Of a stretch of 64,000 nt of DNA, positions 52,571-60,575 are shown one piece after another. The stretch is from Planktosalinus sp963977065 (GTDB taxonomy: Bacteria; Bacteroidota; Bacteroidia; Flavobacteriales; Flavobacteriaceae): assembly GCA_963977065.1 (NCBI GenBank), contig CAXBNF010000005.1, forward strand, positions 62,001 to 126,000, read 5' to 3'. Within the stretch, counting starts at the first letter, position 1, and the number at the start of each line of letters is the position of its first letter. A program made the position numbers and the translations under genes. Under the pieces are notes generated by a model. The model was not told where the DNA came from. It did not search any database and saw only the letters and a list, made by a program, of their open reading frames with translations.

Positions 52571-52599
52571 TACTTTGTTATGCAAAGTACTGTAACAAA
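52571..52599 (+). promoter_or_regulatory. nested inverted repeats upstream of the microprotein pair
   Basis: TACTTTG-TTATG-CAAAGTA (52571-52589) is a perfect 7-bp inverted repeat. Overlapping it, TTTGTTA (52574-52580) and TAACAAA (52593-52599) form a second inverted repeat. These lie 48-76 bp before the first microprotein ATG and could be operator sites or a leader hairpin. Confidence 0.45.
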
Positions 52600-52646
52600 A
52601 CAAATAATCTATCGTCTATTAAGTAAATCAATTAAAATTTAAAATT

Positions 52647-52778
52647 ATGACAACTGTAAAAAGAATATTTGGCACGACAAGTGAAAACAGAGAAGCTCAA
52701 AAAATGAGCAAACGAGACATTTTGAATATTAGTCAAAAAAGAGATGTATGGAACAGCCGAAGACGATATGGTTATTAA
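52647..52778 (+). CDS. 43-residue basic microprotein, paralogue A
   Basis: 43 residues: it begins MTTVKRIFGTTSENREAQ and continues MSKRDILNISQKRDVWNS, ending RRRYGY. It is a paralogue of the next small gene. Shared positions include KRI, T-x-S-E-x-R, MSKR-x-ILN and KRDVWNS-x-RR-x-x-Y, with identical length and no gap. Silent and conservative differences between the copies argue for real coding. No signal or membrane segment; strongly basic, so a nucleic-acid or ribosome contact is possible (inference). I know no named family. Confidence 0.7.
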   Translation: MTTVKRIFGTTSENREAQKMSKRDILNISQKRDVWNSRRRYGY

Positions 52779-52830
52779 GCTGTAAACAAATAGAAAATCA
52801 TCAATCAATTAATCATAAAAATTTAAAGCA

Positions 52831-52962
52831 ATGAGACCTATTAAAAGAATTTTACAAACAGTAAGTGAAACCAGAGACAACTTATTAATGAGCAAACGCA
52901 TCATTTTAAATTTTAATAATAAAAGAGACGTTTGGAACAGTAAAAGGCGATTCAGTTACTAA
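52831..52962 (+). CDS. 43-residue basic microprotein, paralogue B
   Basis: 43 residues, beginning MRPIKRILQTVSETRDNL and continuing MSKRIILNFNNKRDVWNS, ending KRRFSY. It is the second member of the tandem pair, 52 nt after the first. The block MSKR-x-ILN ... KRDVWNS-(R/K)-RR is retained with different codons, for example GATGTATGG versus GACGTTTGG. A strong terminator follows 65 nt downstream, so the two are likely one transcript. Confidence 0.7.
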   Translation: MRPIKRILQTVSETRDNLLMSKRIILNFNNKRDVWNSKRRFSY

Positions 52963-53027
52963 GCCTTAAATTAATGACTGTAAATAACCAATAAGAAGAT
53001 TTTGAATTAGCCTTCAAAAAAATCTTG

Positions 53028-53062
53028 AAGCCGGTGTCGTTCTCAACACCGGCTTTTTTATT
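53028..53062 (+). terminator. terminator of the microprotein transcript
   Basis: AAGCCGGTGT (53028-53037), 8-nt loop, ACACCGGCTT (53046-53055), then TTTTTATTT. A GC-rich 10-bp stem. It also sits at the end of the convergent SDR gene. Confidence 0.88.
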
Positions 53063-53783
53063 TAGAAGGTGGCACAGAGGGTCTAACTTCAATTTTGCTG
53101 GGCAATGTACGGGGATGCATCCTCAATAAATCAACAACAATAGAGCCCATATCTTCTTTTTGTATTTTCCAGTCATCATTTGCATCCGGAATATGATTAT
53201 TAAAATGGGTTGCAACAGAACCCGGCATTATGGTGGTGACTTTGATTTCATATTTTCGCAAATCTAGCATAATGGCTTGTGAAAAGCCGGTCAAACCAAA
53301 TTTACTTGCATTATAAGCAGCACCATTTTGAAAAAAGTTGGTGCCTGCAAGGCTGGAAATCGTGATGATATACCCCTTAGACTTTTTTAATTCCTCAAGA
53401 GCTGCCTTTACGCTGTAAAAAACTCCGGTAAGGTTGGTATCAATAGTTTCCTCCCACTGGTCTAAAGTCAATTGGTCAATGGGTGCAAAATGTCCCAAAC
53501 CGGCATTAGCAACAAGTATATCAAGTTTTCCAAACTTTTCAATAAGCTGGGCTACGGCTTTTTCCTGGCTTTTAAAATTTCTTACGTCTGCTTTGAGTCC
53601 AATTGCTTTCGCTTTTCCTTTGCATAGCTCGTTAAGTTTTTTAGCAGCATCTACTGCAGCAGCTTTTGTTCGGCTTGTTACCGCTACATTAATCCCCTGC
53701 CAAAGAAGTGCTTCAGCAATTCCAAAACCAATGCCTTTACTTCCTCCAGTTACTAAGGCTACTTTGTCTTCAATAAATTGCAT
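53058..53783 (-). CDS. Short-chain dehydrogenase/reductase
   Basis: 241 residues, classical SDR. Nucleotide-binding TGGSKGIG (12-19), NAG motif ANAGLG, catalytic Ser143 region, and YNASK with Tyr157 and Lys161. The Arg at SRTK after the second strand suggests NADP preference. Resembles FabG-like 3-ketoacyl reductases, but the substrate is open. Its stop lies inside the shared terminator hairpin. Confidence 0.9.
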   Translation of the reverse strand: MQFIEDKVALVTGGSKGIGFGIAEALLWQGINVAVTSRTKAAAVDAAKKLNELCKGKAKAIGLKADVRNFKSQEKAVAQLIEKFGKLDILVANAGLGHFAPIDQLTLDQWEETIDTNLTGVFYSVKAALEELKKSKGYIITISSLAGTNFFQNGAAYNASKFGLTGFSQAIMLDLRKYEIKVTTIMPGSVATHFNNHIPDANDDWKIQKEDMGSIVVDLLRMHPRTLPSKIEVRPSVPPSK

Positions 53784-53862
53784 ATATTTAAGTTATTTGT
53801 TTAGAGATTCCTCTAAATTAAAAAAAAAGAATTGCTTTACAAGGTTAAATCGGCTTAAGCTT

Positions 53863-54504
53863 ATGTTTTCTAATTTATTAAAATTTAATTTTGGGTTAAA
53901 ACGCTTCATATTTTTTTGTTTGTATTTGACATTTTCAAATTCATTTTCACAAACCGAAACAAAACTTGTTGATCTGGAAAAATACGCAAATGAGTTTGTT
54001 TTTGACATTCGTTATGCTACTACAAATAATTTTACGAAAGAAGTGCTCTATGATTGCGCGAAATGCCTTTTACTTCCCGAAGTAGCTAAAGCTGTTATAG
54101 ATGCCAATTATTATTTTTGTGATCGTGGTTATAAAATAAAACTTTTTGATTGTTACAGGCCGCTTTCGGTTCAAAAGAAAATGTGGAATAAAGTTCCCAA
54201 TCCCATTTATGTAGCAGATCCATCAAAAGGGTCTGTTCATAATCGCGGAGCAGCAGTTGACTTAACACTGATCACACTTGATGGGGAACCGATGAATATG
54301 GGAACCGATTATGATTTCTTTGGTAGAGCAGCCCATATTGATAATTTTAATTTACCCGCTGAAGTTCTTGCAAACAGAAAGTTATTACAGGAAGGGATGT
54401 TGCAATTTGGTTTTGCCACTATTCAGTCTGAATGGTGGCATTTTAACTTTAGAAATAAATCCGGAGCGCCTATTCTTGACGATTCCTTTCCCTGTGAAAA
54501 TTGA
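53863..54504 (+). CDS. VanX-like D-Ala-D-Ala dipeptidase (M15D)
   Basis: 213 residues from the ATG at 53863. A longer open frame to the left runs antisense through the SDR gene and is not real. Signal-like segment ending NSFSQ; then zinc ligands His126 and Asp133 in SVHNRGAAVDLTL, catalytic Glu190 and zinc His193 in SEWWHFNF, and Arg99 in DCYRPLSVQ. It cleaves D-Ala-D-Ala in the periplasm, giving cell-wall turnover rather than vancomycin resistance, as no vanHA is present. Confidence 0.9.
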   Translation: MFSNLLKFNFGLKRFIFFCLYLTFSNSFSQTETKLVDLEKYANEFVFDIRYATTNNFTKEVLYDCAKCLLLPEVAKAVIDANYYFCDRGYKIKLFDCYRPLSVQKKMWNKVPNPIYVADPSKGSVHNRGAAVDLTLITLDGEPMNMGTDYDFFGRAAHIDNFNLPAEVLANRKLLQEGMLQFGFATIQSEWWHFNFRNKSGAPILDDSFPCEN

Positions 54505-54560
54505 TGCCAACTGTTTTTTAACACTCTTACTTTCCGTACATTTGTAACAAATTATTTTAA

Positions 54561-54848
54561 ATGATAAAGATCTTCAAAACAGTCGCCTTTTGGGAGGGCA
54601 TTTCGCTTCTTTTACTTTTGTTTTTTGCAATGCCATTAAAGTACATATGGGACTTACCTGTATTTGTAAGTGTTATAGGCTTGGCTCACGGCATTTTATT
54701 TTTAGGATATGTTGTTTTGGCTTTTGTATTTTTTAGTAAGCTAAAATGGTCATTAAAAACACTCGCGGGAGTTTTACTTGCGTCACTACTCCCCTTCGGA
54801 ACTTTTTATATGGATAAAAAATACAGTTCAATAATTTACAATGGATAA
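54561..54848 (+). CDS. DUF3817 membrane protein
   Basis: 95 residues, three helices. DUF3817 signature: FKTVAFWEGISLLLLLFFAMPLKYIWDLP, HGILFLGYVVLAFVFFSKLKWS and LLPFGTFYMDKKY. Unknown function. It overlaps the mechanosensitive channel gene by 8 nt, so the two are co-expressed. Confidence 0.88.
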   Translation: MIKIFKTVAFWEGISLLLLLFFAMPLKYIWDLPVFVSVIGLAHGILFLGYVVLAFVFFSKLKWSLKTLAGVLLASLLPFGTFYMDKKYSSIIYNG

Positions 54849-56130
54849 GGAGAAAATCATTTCATTCAGTAATATATTAAAAGACTATTTAATTGATCAA
54901 GGCCTCACAGCTTTTACTGCCAAGCACATAAATATTGTAGTGGTTTTAATTATTCTTGGTGGACTGGCTTATTTATTGGATAGAATTTTACGCAAAATTA
55001 TAGTCAAGTTATTTATTTTATTTTCTGAAAAAACTGAAACAACTTTTGATGATTTTTTGGTACAAAGCAAGTTTCCCAGATATGTAGCTCATATTATTCC
55101 TTTAATTTTATTAAAACTAACTTTTCCGATAATATTTGTTGATTTACCCTTTTGGTTTGAAATTTTTAATGTTGCCATCAATGTGTATGGAATTATATTG
55201 ATTGTAAAAATTATAAGGAGTGTATTGAGGTCATCAAAAAACTTTCTTCGTACAAAAGAACAATATTCCGATAAACCACTTGAGAGCTATTTACAGGTTA
55301 TTTTGATTTTTTTATGGGGTTTAGCCGGAATGTTTGTTGTTTATGAATTAACAGGTAAAGACGTGTTAAGCCTTGCCTCTTTGGGTGCAGCTTCTGCTAT
55401 TTTGCTTTTGATTTTTAAAGATACTATCCTGGGGTTTGTTGCGTCTATTCAGGTTTCAGTAAATGATATTGTTCGTATTGGTGATTGGATCACTTTTAGT
55501 AAATATGGTGCAGATGGTACGGTTATAGACATCAATCTGGCGACAGTAAGAGTTCAAAACTTTGATAATACCTTCACTACCATTCCTACCTATGCATTGA
55601 TTTCAGATTCATTTCAAAACTGGCGTGGAATGCAGGAATCTGGGGGTAGAAGGATCAAACGTTCCATTTTCATCAAGCAATCTTCCATCAAATACTTAAC
55701 ACCAGAAAAAATGGAGGATCTTAAAAAAATTCAATTAGTTAAAAACTATATTGAACACAGACAACTTGAAATTGACAGGCATAATAAACGTGTTGAAGCA
55801 GACAAAAGTGTGCTTATCAACGGTAGAAATCAAACCAATTTTGGTGTCTTTAGAAAGTATCTAGACAGCACACTTAGAAACAATACCGGAGTTAATAATG
55901 ATATGATGATTATGGTGCGTCAGTTACAACCCACTACACAAGGAATTCCATTAGAAATTTATTGTTTTAGTACAGATAAGCGTTGGGAAAATTACGAAGC
56001 AATTATGTCTGATGTTTTTGATCATTTGATTGCCGCTGTTCCTTATTTTGATTTGGAGCTTTTTGAAGAACCTACAGGAAGCGATATAAAAAACCTACAA
56101 ACAGCTTTTAAAACAACTTACAAAAAATAA
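54841..56130 (+). CDS. Mechanosensitive channel, MscS family
   Basis: 429 residues. About four membrane helices, the last pore-lining one as VLSLASLGAASAILLLIFKDTILGFVASI, followed by the MscS beta-domain (VSVNDIVRIGDWITFSKYGADGTVIDINLATVRVQNFDNTFTTIPTYALI, quoted in part). The C-terminal domain is larger than in E. coli MscS. Osmotic safety valve in the inner membrane. Confidence 0.9.
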   Translation: MDKEKIISFSNILKDYLIDQGLTAFTAKHINIVVVLIILGGLAYLLDRILRKIIVKLFILFSEKTETTFDDFLVQSKFPRYVAHIIPLILLKLTFPIIFVDLPFWFEIFNVAINVYGIILIVKIIRSVLRSSKNFLRTKEQYSDKPLESYLQVILIFLWGLAGMFVVYELTGKDVLSLASLGAASAILLLIFKDTILGFVASIQVSVNDIVRIGDWITFSKYGADGTVIDINLATVRVQNFDNTFTTIPTYALISDSFQNWRGMQESGGRRIKRSIFIKQSSIKYLTPEKMEDLKKIQLVKNYIEHRQLEIDRHNKRVEADKSVLINGRNQTNFGVFRKYLDSTLRNNTGVNNDMMIMVRQLQPTTQGIPLEIYCFSTDKRWENYEAIMSDVFDHLIAAVPYFDLELFEEPTGSDIKNLQTAFKTTYKK

Positions 56131-56138
56131 TTTATTGC

Positions 56139-56555
56139 TCACAAAATTTCTGAAATTGCTAATGCAATGATTTCGTTGTGATCAAATGCCAGTTTGGGAA
56201 GTTTTTCTATGGGAAACCATCGGGCATCTTTCGCATCATCTGCCGCCTTAGGCTCCTTTGATTTTGAAGCAAGACCAGCATATACAATTGAAATTGTCCT
56301 ACCCCTTGGATCCCTTCCGGGTTTACTGAACGTAAATAACTGCTCACACGATTCCAAATCCATGCCCGTTTCCTCCTTTAACTCCCGTCGTGCAGCCGTT
56401 TCAAGGTCTTCATCTTCTTCTACAAACCCACCCGGTAAAGCCCATTGTCCCTTATATGGTTCATTTTTTCTTTGAATTAATAAGACATATTCTTTATTAT
56501 TCTCAAATAAAAATACCACTGCATCAACAGTCACAAAAATGGATTGTCTTCTCAT
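56139..56555 (-). CDS. Nudix hydrolase
   Basis: 138 residues. Complete Nudix box GGFVEEDEDLETAARRELKEETG (residues 42-64; G-x5-E-x7-REL-x2-EE-x-G). ADP-ribose or oxidised-nucleotide pyrophosphatase is likely (NrtR/ADPRase-like beginning). No HTH is attached. Convergent with the MscS gene. Confidence 0.92.
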   Translation of the reverse strand: MRRQSIFVTVDAVVFLFENNKEYVLLIQRKNEPYKGQWALPGGFVEEDEDLETAARRELKEETGMDLESCEQLFTFSKPGRDPRGRTISIVYAGLASKSKEPKAADDAKDARWFPIEKLPKLAFDHNEIIALAISEIL

Positions 56556-56656
56556 GGGTGTTACATTATTAAAAATCGATTATTTATTAAAGAATTATTT
56601 GTAACTTTCTTTAACATAAAGATACTCATTCAATAATCACAAACAAATTCACTATT

Positions 56657-57388
56657 ATGAAAACATTTAAATTACTATTTTTAGTTTGTTTCATCACTTT
56701 TAATATGCCCATAGTGGCGCAAACAGCAGATGAGATAATAAATACTTATTTTGAAAATACAGGAGGTGTTGAAAACTGGGCTGCTCTCAATGGTATAAAA
56801 ATGAATGCCTCTGTTAATCAAGGGGTGGATATTCCCGTTGAAATTTATCAATTGAAAGACGGTCGTCAAGCAGTAATTGTTAGTTTCCAAGGTCAGGAAA
56901 TTACTCAATTTGCCTTTGATGGTGAAACCATGTGGGGTACAAATTTTATGACTATGCAAGCAGAAAAAAGTGATAGTGAAATGACCGAAAATTTCAAAAA
57001 ACAGTCTCTTGACTTCCCTTCAGCTCTTTTTAACTATCAGGACAAAGGTTATACCGTTGAACTCATGGAAAATGAAACTATTGATGGCGCAGAAACCTTT
57101 AAAATAAAGTTGACACAAAAACCCATAATGGTTGATGGTAAAGAACTACCCAATATAAGTTATCACTATTTTGATACAGATAGTTTTGCTCTCATACAAT
57201 CTGAAGCTGAAATTCAACAAGGTCCAATGACTGGTCAAAAATCAATCTCAAAAATGAGCGATTACCAAGAAGTTGACGGTTTGTATTTCCCATTTGATAT
57301 GGGAATGGGTGGGCAAAGTATTAAAATTATTTCCATTGATTTAAACCCTGAAGTAGAAGATAAAGTTTTTGCTTTTCCAGAAGAATAA
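56657..57388 (+). CDS. Secreted LolA/LolB-fold-like protein
   Basis: 243 residues. Signal peptide ending VAQT, then TADEIINTYFENTGGVENWAALNGIKMNASV, a start typical of Bacteroidota outer-membrane lipoprotein-sorting-like proteins, and a long antiparallel beta-sheet. No lipobox. Possible lipid-binding periplasmic protein; the ligand is unknown. Confidence 0.72.
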   Translation: MKTFKLLFLVCFITFNMPIVAQTADEIINTYFENTGGVENWAALNGIKMNASVNQGVDIPVEIYQLKDGRQAVIVSFQGQEITQFAFDGETMWGTNFMTMQAEKSDSEMTENFKKQSLDFPSALFNYQDKGYTVELMENETIDGAETFKIKLTQKPIMVDGKELPNISYHYFDTDSFALIQSEAEIQQGPMTGQKSISKMSDYQEVDGLYFPFDMGMGGQSIKIISIDLNPEVEDKVFAFPEE

Positions 57389-57407
57389 TAGTACTAATAA
57401 TCATCAA

Positions 57408-57433
57408 AATCCTCGTTAGATCGGGGATTTTTT
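57408..57433 (+). terminator. terminator between the LolA-like and Asp-box genes
   Basis: AATCCTCG (57408-57415), 6-nt loop, CGGGGATT (57422-57429), T-tail. An 8-bp stem with one G-U pair. It ends only 15 nt before the next ATG, so read-through may feed the next gene. Confidence 0.7.
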
Positions 57434-57447
57434 AATTAACATTAACT

Positions 57448-60400
57448 ATGAAAAACAGTATTTTAGGTATCGCCATTCTCTTAATTTTTCCGGTTACGAT
57501 GGCACAAGAGATACCCATCAAAGGCGACCAATTATTTGGGAATCTTAAAGCGCGTCATATTGGTCCGGCAGTTATGAGTGGTCGCATCACTGATATTGAC
57601 CTCCACCCCACCAAAGACAATATTATTTATGCCGGTGCTGCCGGCGGTGGCGTATGGAAATCAACAGACAGTGGTACTTTTTTTAATTCAATATTTGATG
57701 AACACGCTCAATCCATAGGTTGTATTGCAGTAGATCCTGTAGATCCAGACAATATTGTTTGGGTGGGGACCGGGGAAACCTGGGTGCGCAATAGTGTTTC
57801 TGTTGGAGATGGTATCTACAAGACAACAGACGGAGGAACCAACTGGAAAAAAATGGGACTTGAAAACTCTGAACGCATTTCCGGAATCAAAATAAACCCA
57901 AATAACAATCAAGAGGTTTATGTAGGGGTATTGGGTGCACTTTGGAGTGATAGTGAAGAAAGAGGAGTTTACAAGACAACTGATGGTGGTGAAACCTGGA
58001 ACAAAATACTTTATATAAACGAAACGACTGGTGTTGCAGATATTGCGATGGACCCCACAAATCCAAACATACTCTATGCCTCCATGTGGCAAGTGAGACG
58101 TTCCCCTTGGAGTTTCAACTCAGGCGGAGAGCATAGTGCTTTGTACAAAACCACAGATGGAGGTAAAAATTGGAATAAAATTCACAATGGTTTCCCTAAT
58201 GGAAAATTAGGGAGAATTGCACTTGCCATAGCACCTTCTCAACCTGAAACTGTTTATGTTGTTTTAGAAACCGAAGAAGCAAAATCAAACGGATTGTATC
58301 GTTCAGACGATGGCGGAAATTCCTGGGAGCATTTAAACAATAATTTTGAACTGGTTGTGCGTCCATTTTACTTTTCGAGAATCACAGTTGACCCAAAGAA
58401 TCCGGATGTTTTAGTGAAAGCCGGCTTGTATGGGGCCATTAGTCGTGACGGTGGCAAAACTTTTAAAAACTTAGGAAATATGCATCCTGATATCCACGAT
58501 ATCGCCTTTCACATAAATAATTCAGAAATTATGTATGTGGGAACAGACGGGGGGGTCTATCGGTCCTGGAATGGTGGAAGTACGTTGGAAATTGTTGAAA
58601 ATATTCCCGTTTCACAATACTATCACGTGAGTGTGGATGACGCTGAACCCTATAATGTTTATGGAGGATTGCAAGACAATGGATCCTGGTATGGCCCTTC
58701 AGCAGCTCCGGGAGGAGTAAAAGCTAAGCATTGGAACAGTGTGGGTTATGGTGATGGATTTCGGGTATTGAAACACCCCACAAAAAATATCATTTATTCT
58801 GAAATGCAAGGTGCTGCCAACGTGTGGCGCTATGATGTGGACAGAAACCAAACCAAAACCATTCAACCAATGGCCGAAAAAGGAGATCCAAAATTACGCT
58901 TCAATTGGAACCCACCAATGGCATTGAGCAATTTCTACCCTGACCGATTTTATATGGGAAGTCAGTTTCTACATCGCTCTGATGATATGGGAGATACCTG
59001 GACAAAAATCTCTCCGGATTTAACCACAAACGACCCCAAGAAGCAAGATCAATCTTCATCCGGTGGTTTGTCTATTGACAATTCTGGAGCTGAAACACAT
59101 ACCACTATTTTTACAATTGCAGAGTCGCCTCTTGACGAAAATATCATTTGGGTGGGGACAGATGATGGTAATGTTCAAATTACTCAAGATGGTGGAAAAA
59201 CCTGGACAAATACAGTGGCAAATATCCCTGATTTACCCAAAAACACTTGGTGTTATAAAATCTATGCCAGTAACTTTCATAAAGGAACCGCTTATGCTGT
59301 ATTTGAAGGCCACGCTACCGGAGATATGAATCCTTATGCTTACAAGACTTCTGATTTTGGTAAAACCTGGAAAAGTATCATTACTGATGATATTATTGGT
59401 TTTGCACGAAGTATTCACGAAGATTATGAAAATGAGAATTTACTTTTTTTAGGTACAGAATTTGGACTTTTTGTAACAGTTGACGGTGGTCAAAACTGGT
59501 CGCGATTTACAAATAATATGCCCGCAGCTTCTGTGATGTATATAGCGCTGCACAAAAAAACAAGTGATTTAGTTTTGGCTACCCACGGTCGCGGTATTAT
59601 CATTATTGATGATATATCTCCCTTACGTGAAATCACGCCTGAAATACTTGATAAAGAAGTTCATTTCTTTTCCTCAAAACCATTTATTATGAAAGAAGAC
59701 AGCGGTTTTGCTGAAAATTTTGGTACAGAAACTCAATTTATTGGTCAGAATCCTTCTTCAAATGCTCGCATTGTTTACTACCTAAATAAACGACATACCT
59801 TTGGAAAAATGGAACTCGAGGTTCATGACCTGGAGGGTAATAAAATAGCAACACTTAACGCCGGAAAATCAAAAGGATTAAACATCGTCGATTGGAGTTT
59901 CACCAGCAGAGGGCCTAAAATTGCTGAAGCAAAAACTTTGAGTTTTGGTGGTTTTGCAACACCCAGAGTTCCTGCAGGAACTTATAATGTGGTGATGACA
60001 AAAGGCAAAGAAACGTTTACTCATCCCATTGAAGTAGTTTATGACCCAAATACTATTGTTACTCCTCAAGGTCGTGAAGAAAGACAAGAGATGGTTGAAA
60101 TTCTCTTTGATATGAATGAAGAGTTGGCTTACCAGGTTTATAAAGTCAATACCACCATTCAACACGCTGAATCATTACTCGCTGAAGACCCAAAATCTAA
60201 AAAAGTGTCTGAAGCGGTCATCAATGAGTTAAATACTTTATTAAAAAGTATGGTGATCACCACCGGTGATAACTATGTTGCCAGTGCAGAACCTGAACTC
60301 AGAGAAAAATTAGCCGATTTATACAGTGGCGTCGTAAATAATTATGACAAACCCACCGGTGCTCAAATGGCTAACTATGAAAGTGTAAAAGCACTTTATG

Positions 60401-60522
60401 ATGAGATTATGGACCGTTATGAAAATATTCAAAAGAAAGAGGTTTCTAAATATGAATCTTACTTGAGTAAGAATAATAAAGAGGCAGTTTCGTTTCAAAC
60501 GAAAGAGGAATTTTTAAAATAA
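57448..60522 (+). CDS. Large secreted Asp-box (BNR/sortilin-like) protein
   Basis: 1024 residues. Signal peptide MKNSILGIAILLIFPVTMAQ. Residues 40-760 form beta-propellers with at least nine Asp-boxes (S/T-x-D-x-G-x-x-W/F), for example TTDGGTNWKKM, TTDGGETWNKI, SDDGGNSWEHL, SRDGGKTFKNL, TQDGGKTWTNT and TVDGGQNWSRF. A DUF4082-like or FlgD-like beta domain and a helical tail follow. Annotated relatives are called glycosyl hydrolase or VPS10-like, but no catalytic residues are evident. No Por C-terminal sorting signal was seen. Confidence 0.85.
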   Translation: MKNSILGIAILLIFPVTMAQEIPIKGDQLFGNLKARHIGPAVMSGRITDIDLHPTKDNIIYAGAAGGGVWKSTDSGTFFNSIFDEHAQSIGCIAVDPVDPDNIVWVGTGETWVRNSVSVGDGIYKTTDGGTNWKKMGLENSERISGIKINPNNNQEVYVGVLGALWSDSEERGVYKTTDGGETWNKILYINETTGVADIAMDPTNPNILYASMWQVRRSPWSFNSGGEHSALYKTTDGGKNWNKIHNGFPNGKLGRIALAIAPSQPETVYVVLETEEAKSNGLYRSDDGGNSWEHLNNNFELVVRPFYFSRITVDPKNPDVLVKAGLYGAISRDGGKTFKNLGNMHPDIHDIAFHINNSEIMYVGTDGGVYRSWNGGSTLEIVENIPVSQYYHVSVDDAEPYNVYGGLQDNGSWYGPSAAPGGVKAKHWNSVGYGDGFRVLKHPTKNIIYSEMQGAANVWRYDVDRNQTKTIQPMAEKGDPKLRFNWNPPMALSNFYPDRFYMGSQFLHRSDDMGDTWTKISPDLTTNDPKKQDQSSSGGLSIDNSGAETHTTIFTIAESPLDENIIWVGTDDGNVQITQDGGKTWTNTVANIPDLPKNTWCYKIYASNFHKGTAYAVFEGHATGDMNPYAYKTSDFGKTWKSIITDDIIGFARSIHEDYENENLLFLGTEFGLFVTVDGGQNWSRFTNNMPAASVMYIALHKKTSDLVLATHGRGIIIIDDISPLREITPEILDKEVHFFSSKPFIMKEDSGFAENFGTETQFIGQNPSSNARIVYYLNKRHTFGKMELEVHDLEGNKIATLNAGKSKGLNIVDWSFTSRGPKIAEAKTLSFGGFATPRVPAGTYNVVMTKGKETFTHPIEVVYDPNTIVTPQGREERQEMVEILFDMNEELAYQVYKVNTTIQHAESLLAEDPKSKKVSEAVINELNTLLKSMVITTGDNYVASAEPELREKLADLYSGVVNNYDKPTGAQMANYESVKALYDEIMDRYENIQKKEVSKYESYLSKNNKEAVSFQTKEEFLK

Positions 60523-60542
60523 AATTAAAAGCTATATAATAC

Positions 60543-60575
60543 AAAGGGGAAATAAAAATTTCCCCTTTATTTTTT
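60543..60575. terminator. bidirectional terminator
   Basis: AAAGGGGAAA (60543-60552), 6-nt loop, TTTCCCCTTT (60559-60568), then ATTTTTT. It lies between the convergent Asp-box and aldehyde dehydrogenase genes. Confidence 0.82.

Noticed and set aside
53434..53862. N-terminal extension of the VanX-like gene
   Set aside because: It would run through the SDR gene on the other strand; the signal peptide begins at 53863.
53863..54504. Vancomycin-resistance locus
   Set aside because: Only a VanX-like dipeptidase is present, without vanH, vanA or vanRS; such enzymes are common in cell-wall turnover.
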